Source: Methanoregulaceae archaeon (lineage in GTDB: Archaea; Halobacteriota; Methanomicrobia; Methanomicrobiales; Methanospirillaceae). Taken from it: DNA of 64,000 nt. The position numbers and the translations under genes were made by a program. Shown piece by piece: positions 61,482 through 64,000 of this stretch. Each line of letters opens with the position of its first letter. The stretch's first letter is position 1. The stretch covers positions 310,001 through 374,000 of the forward strand of contig JACTVG010000001.1 in NCBI GenBank assembly GCA_015660965.1, given 5' to 3'. The notes beneath the pieces were generated by a model, which had not been told where the DNA came from, did no database searches, and saw only the letters and a program-made list of their open reading frames with translations.

Positions 61482-62953
61482 GATCTCTCCCTTCCGATTA
61501 ACGTGCTGATTGCATCGCTAGTAATGAGGCCAATGACGTGTTTTTGGTCATTAACAACCGGTAGAGCGGATATCGAATGCTTTTCCATCTTTTTGATTGC
61601 ATCTTCAATTGGTTCGTCAGGAGTAGATGTGATCACATTCCTTGACATAATTTCATCTAGCCATAGGTAATTCGATGCCACCGCTTTTGCAATGTCCCAT
61701 GACGTAACAATTCCCACAAGTTGTCCTGCGCTGGAAAGTACTGGTAGATGGTTAATACCCAGTGTGATCATCCGTCGTGCTGTTACAGCAATTGTCGTTC
61801 CTTCTTCAATGATCTCAACATCGTGAGACATGACATCACCAACAACAGTATGGGATAGGAACCGACCGATTAGGTAATTGAGCTGACCGGATTCTAGGAG
61901 GAAAGCATCATGTCCATAGTTAGACCGGACCTCACAATAATGAACCTCGCGCTCGTTTGCGGTGAGGGCAGAGACAATTTCCTGCGATTGGTATGACGGA
62001 TAGAGCCAATCTGAAGTAACTGAAATCACAAGATACGATGCCTTAACACTGGACAGTCCTTTGGTTAACGATCCCTCTTGTGTTATATCAAAGTAGTCGA
62101 TCGCTTTTGTAATATAGAGGTATGAATTGGCATCAAATCTTTTTGTGAAAGTATCTCCTTGATGGTGAAGGTAACTTTCGACCGCAAAATCTGTGGAAAA
62201 GTCAAAGCCGATTCGTTCTTTTCCCTGTAAAGATCTACCGAACTTTTCATGCATTGATTCGTCAGACAAGTAAGTGATATGGCCAACCATTCGTGCAAGT
62301 GCAAGCCCATGTGTCGGTGAAGATTTTCCGTAGTAATTTCCATTGTTCCATTTTGGATCTGAAGTTATTGCTTTCCTTCCCACTTCATTAAAAGCAATTT
62401 GTTGGGGTGTAGAATAACCCGTGGTTGCAATAGTGATCGCCTTTTTAACCATATTCGGATAAGAGATAGTCCATTGCAGCACCTGCATGCCGCCCATCGA
62501 TCCGCCGGCAATTGCATAAAGTCTTTTAATTGCTAAGTGATCGTTCAAAAGTTTTTGAGCATTCACCATGTCTTTGATGGTTATGACTGGAAATGTTGTG
62601 GCATAGGGTTTTTTTGTTTCGGGATTGATGGATGAAGGTCCTGTCGAACCTTTGCATCCTCCAATTATATTCGAACAAATGACAAAATAAAGGTCAGTAT
62701 TAAACGCTTTTCCGGGACCAATAACTGTATCCCACCAACCGGGTTTTTCATCACCTTCATGGAACCCAGCAACATGTGCATCCCCGGAAAGTGCATGACA
62801 GATTAAAATAGCGTTATTCTTCTCCCGATTTAATTTTCCGTAGGTTTCGTAAGCGATAGTAAGAGAAGAAAGTTTTTCCCCGCTTTCAAGTAATAGCGGG
62901 GATGGATGGTGGTAATACTTCGTTTTTACAATGCCAATTGACCCTTTAATCAT
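61478..62953 (-). CDS. metX: homoserine O-acetyltransferase with C-terminal CBS pair
   Basis: 491 residues. An alpha/beta-hydrolase acyltransferase occupies residues 1 to about 370: [11 protein letters not shown], nucleophile S152 in AGGSMGGMQ and the late YGHDAFLLE with the Asp/His of the triad. Residues from about 375 hold two CBS motifs ([18 protein letters not shown] and [18 protein letters not shown]), which could sense an adenosyl ligand such as SAM. The product O-acetyl- (or succinyl-) homoserine feeds MetY, encoded just upstream. Confidence 0.9.
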   Translation of the reverse strand: MIKGSIGIVKTKYYHHPSPLLLESGEKLSSLTIAYETYGKLNREKNNAILICHALSGDAHVAGFHEGDEKPGWWDTVIGPGKAFNTDLYFVICSNIIGGCKGSTGPSSINPETKKPYATTFPVITIKDMVNAQKLLNDHLAIKRLYAIAGGSMGGMQVLQWTISYPNMVKKAITIATTGYSTPQQIAFNEVGRKAITSDPKWNNGNYYGKSSPTHGLALARMVGHITYLSDESMHEKFGRSLQGKERIGFDFSTDFAVESYLHHQGDTFTKRFDANSYLYITKAIDYFDITQEGSLTKGLSSVKASYLVISVTSDWLYPSYQSQEIVSALTANEREVHYCEVRSNYGHDAFLLESGQLNYLIGRFLSHTVVGDVMSHDVEIIEEGTTIAVTARRMITLGINHLPVLSSAGQLVGIVTSWDIAKAVASNYLWLDEIMSRNVITSTPDEPIEDAIKKMEKHSISALPVVNDQKHVIGLITSDAISTLIGRERS

Positions 62954-63045
62954 CTACAAACGCCTTCTCTAATCCGGCTGAGTTCTGCGATAATATCCCG
63001 GATATCCTTTATCTTTTTCGGAACTCTTCGGTGGGTGGTCGTCAT
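62950..63045 (-). CDS. 31-codon ORF between metY and metX
   Basis: It begins with ATG one base after the metY stop and its stop overlaps the metX ATG by 4 bp. The predicted peptide is basic and helical ([21 protein letters not shown]). The tight fit on both sides suggests translation, perhaps to couple metX to metY, but such a short peptide could also be chance. No family recognised. Confidence 0.4.
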   Translation of the reverse strand: MTTTHRRVPKKIKDIRDIIAELSRIREGVCR

Positions 63046-63046
63046 G

Positions 63047-64000
63047 TTACACTGCCGCGAGCGCCTGTTCGAGGTCATCAATGATATCCTCGATATCCTC
63101 AGTCCCGATAGAGAGCCGCACGAAGTCCGGCGTAACACCGGTCTTCTTCTGCTCTTCTGCGGTCAACTGCTGGTGGGTCGTGCTTGCCGGGTGGATCACG
63201 AGGCTCTTTGAATCGCCGATATTGGCAAGGTTGCTGAAGAGCCTGAGGTTGTCGATGAACTTCCTGCTCGCCGCTTCGCCCCCCCTCACACCAACTCCGA
63301 CAAGAGGCCCGTACCCTCCGGTTAAGTATTTCTTCGTGAGGGTGTGACTCGGGTGCTCAGGGAGGCCTGGGTAATTGACCCACGCGACTTTCGGATGTTT
63401 TTTTAGGAACTGCGCAACGGCCAGTGCGTTCTCAGAGTGGCGTGGAACCCTCAGGTGGAGGGTTTCAAGGCCGAGGAGGAAGAGCCATGCGTTGAACGGG
63501 CTTACGACAGCGCCGGTATCTCTCATGAGCGAGAGGCGGATCTTGAAAACAAAGGCAACATTCCCGAGTCCGGGGAGGTTCCCGAAGGCATCCCAGTATT
63601 TCAGACCGTGATAACTTGGGTCAGGTTCTGTGAACTCAGGGAATTTCCCGTTGTTCCAGGAAAACTTACCGGAATCAACGATGACACCGCCAATCGAGTT
63701 CCCATGCCCGCCAATATACTTCGTTGCCGAGTGGACGACAATATCCACGTCATGCTCGATCGGGCGTACAAGACCGACTCCGGTCGTGTTGTCAACGATA
63801 AAGGGGATACCTGCTTCATGCGCGATCTTTGCGATGGCCTCAAAGTCCGGGGTGTCCAGCTTCGGGTTGCCAATTGTTTCCGCGTAAATGGCACGGGTTT
63901 TATTGGTTATTGCCTTTCTGAACGCCTCGGGCTTACCGGAGTCAACAAAGATGACCTTTCTACCGAATTTGGGAAACGTGTAGTTGAAGAGCTCGTACGT
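63047..64000 (-). CDS. metY: O-acetylhomoserine sulfhydrylase, partial
   Basis: The frame is open to the right edge; about 317 C-terminal codons are present. It is a Cys/Met-metabolism PLP enzyme: [52 protein letters not shown] with the PLP lysine, and the C-terminal [18 protein letters not shown]. It makes homocysteine from O-acetylhomoserine and sulfide. Codon third positions are much GC-richer than in metX and the other genes of this half of the window. Confidence 0.93.
   Translation of the reverse strand, partial: TYELFNYTFPKFGRKVIFVDSGKPEAFRKAITNKTRAIYAETIGNPKLDTPDFEAIAKIAHEAGIPFIVDNTTGVGLVRPIEHDVDIVVHSATKYIGGHGNSIGGVIVDSGKFSWNNGKFPEFTEPDPSYHGLKYWDAFGNLPGLGNVAFVFKIRLSLMRDTGAVVSPFNAWLFLLGLETLHLRVPRHSENALAVAQFLKKHPKVAWVNYPGLPEHPSHTLTKKYLTGGYGPLVGVGVRGGEAASRKFIDNLRLFSNLANIGDSKSLVIHPASTTHQQLTAEEQKKTGVTPDFVRLSIGTEDIEDIIDDLEQALAAV

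Overview
The window is chromosomal DNA of a methanogenic euryarchaeon, most likely in or near the Methanomicrobiales. Three kinds of evidence support this. It carries methanogen-only genes: the McrA arginine methylase Mmp10, F420H2:NADP oxidoreductase, MptD, and families I recall as DUF1890, DUF1894, DUF2111, DUF2551 and DUF3821. It carries archaeal information-processing genes: MCM, two RFC small subunits, TBP, NMD3, an RPA-associated protein and Lhr. It also has a tRNA-Met with a bulge-helix-bulge intron. The genus cannot be fixed from the sequence alone.

Layout. 1-8346 (+): a pseudaminic acid (nonulosonate) pathway, with the 3' end of pseB, a cluster-specific methylase, an amidotransferase plus HisH/HisF-like partners, pseC, pseF, a pseG-pseH fusion and pseI. 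The predicted product is a CMP-activated, probably acetamidino-modified pseudaminic acid for surface glycans. A B12-binding radical SAM protein follows. 10017-15627: a 5.6 kb integrated element. It is bounded by tRNA-Thr and a 14-bp copy of that tRNA's 3' end, and carries a tyrosine integrase, an HUH rolling-circle Rep with a GC-rich hairpin cluster, a RelE toxin with a convergent antitoxin, a duplicated small membrane protein and a 159-bp tandem repeat. 15840-17910: mmp10, a DUF350-like membrane protein and tRNA-Met. 17976-28320 (-): biotin and pyruvate carboxylase genes (birA, bioY, ECF ATPases and T subunit, pycB, pycA) preceded by rtcB, archease and small methanogen genes. A BirA-type operator lies directly before bioY. 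28516-37289 (mostly +): secF-secD, thioredoxin, npdG, a DNA glycosylase, class II aldolase, an AglJ-like glycosyltransferase (-), a DUF99-like gene, rubredoxin, a TPR protein and an AIR-synthase-like protein.

37350-48456 (-): a long leftward run of mcm, rfcS, mptD, a TatD-like hydrolase, DUF424, nmd3, a Trm5/Taw2-like methyltransferase, coaBC, pantoate kinase, phosphopantothenate synthetase, a second RFC subunit and a methyltransferase with no normal start codon. Three of these genes give the archaeal route from pantoate to phosphopantetheine. 48594-54486 (+): a surface protein, a TPR protein, and an RPA-associated protein / phosphoesterase / Lhr helicase operon. Then TBP (-) and tRNA-Leu (+). 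55410-64000 (-): a sulfur-related group made of metY (cut by the window end), a 31-codon ORF, metX with CBS domains, a free-standing ThrRS-type editing domain with a zinc-binding tail, DUF1890, DUF1894, thiI, a TauE-type exporter, and an 883-residue fusion of a PAPS-reductase-like PP-loop enzyme with a SufS-type cysteine desulfurase.

The items most worth following up are the integrated element with its putative origin, the PP-loop/desulfurase fusion, the amidino-pseudaminate gene set with a HisF-like protein that has lost its catalytic Asp, the BirA operator, and the free-standing editing-domain protein.
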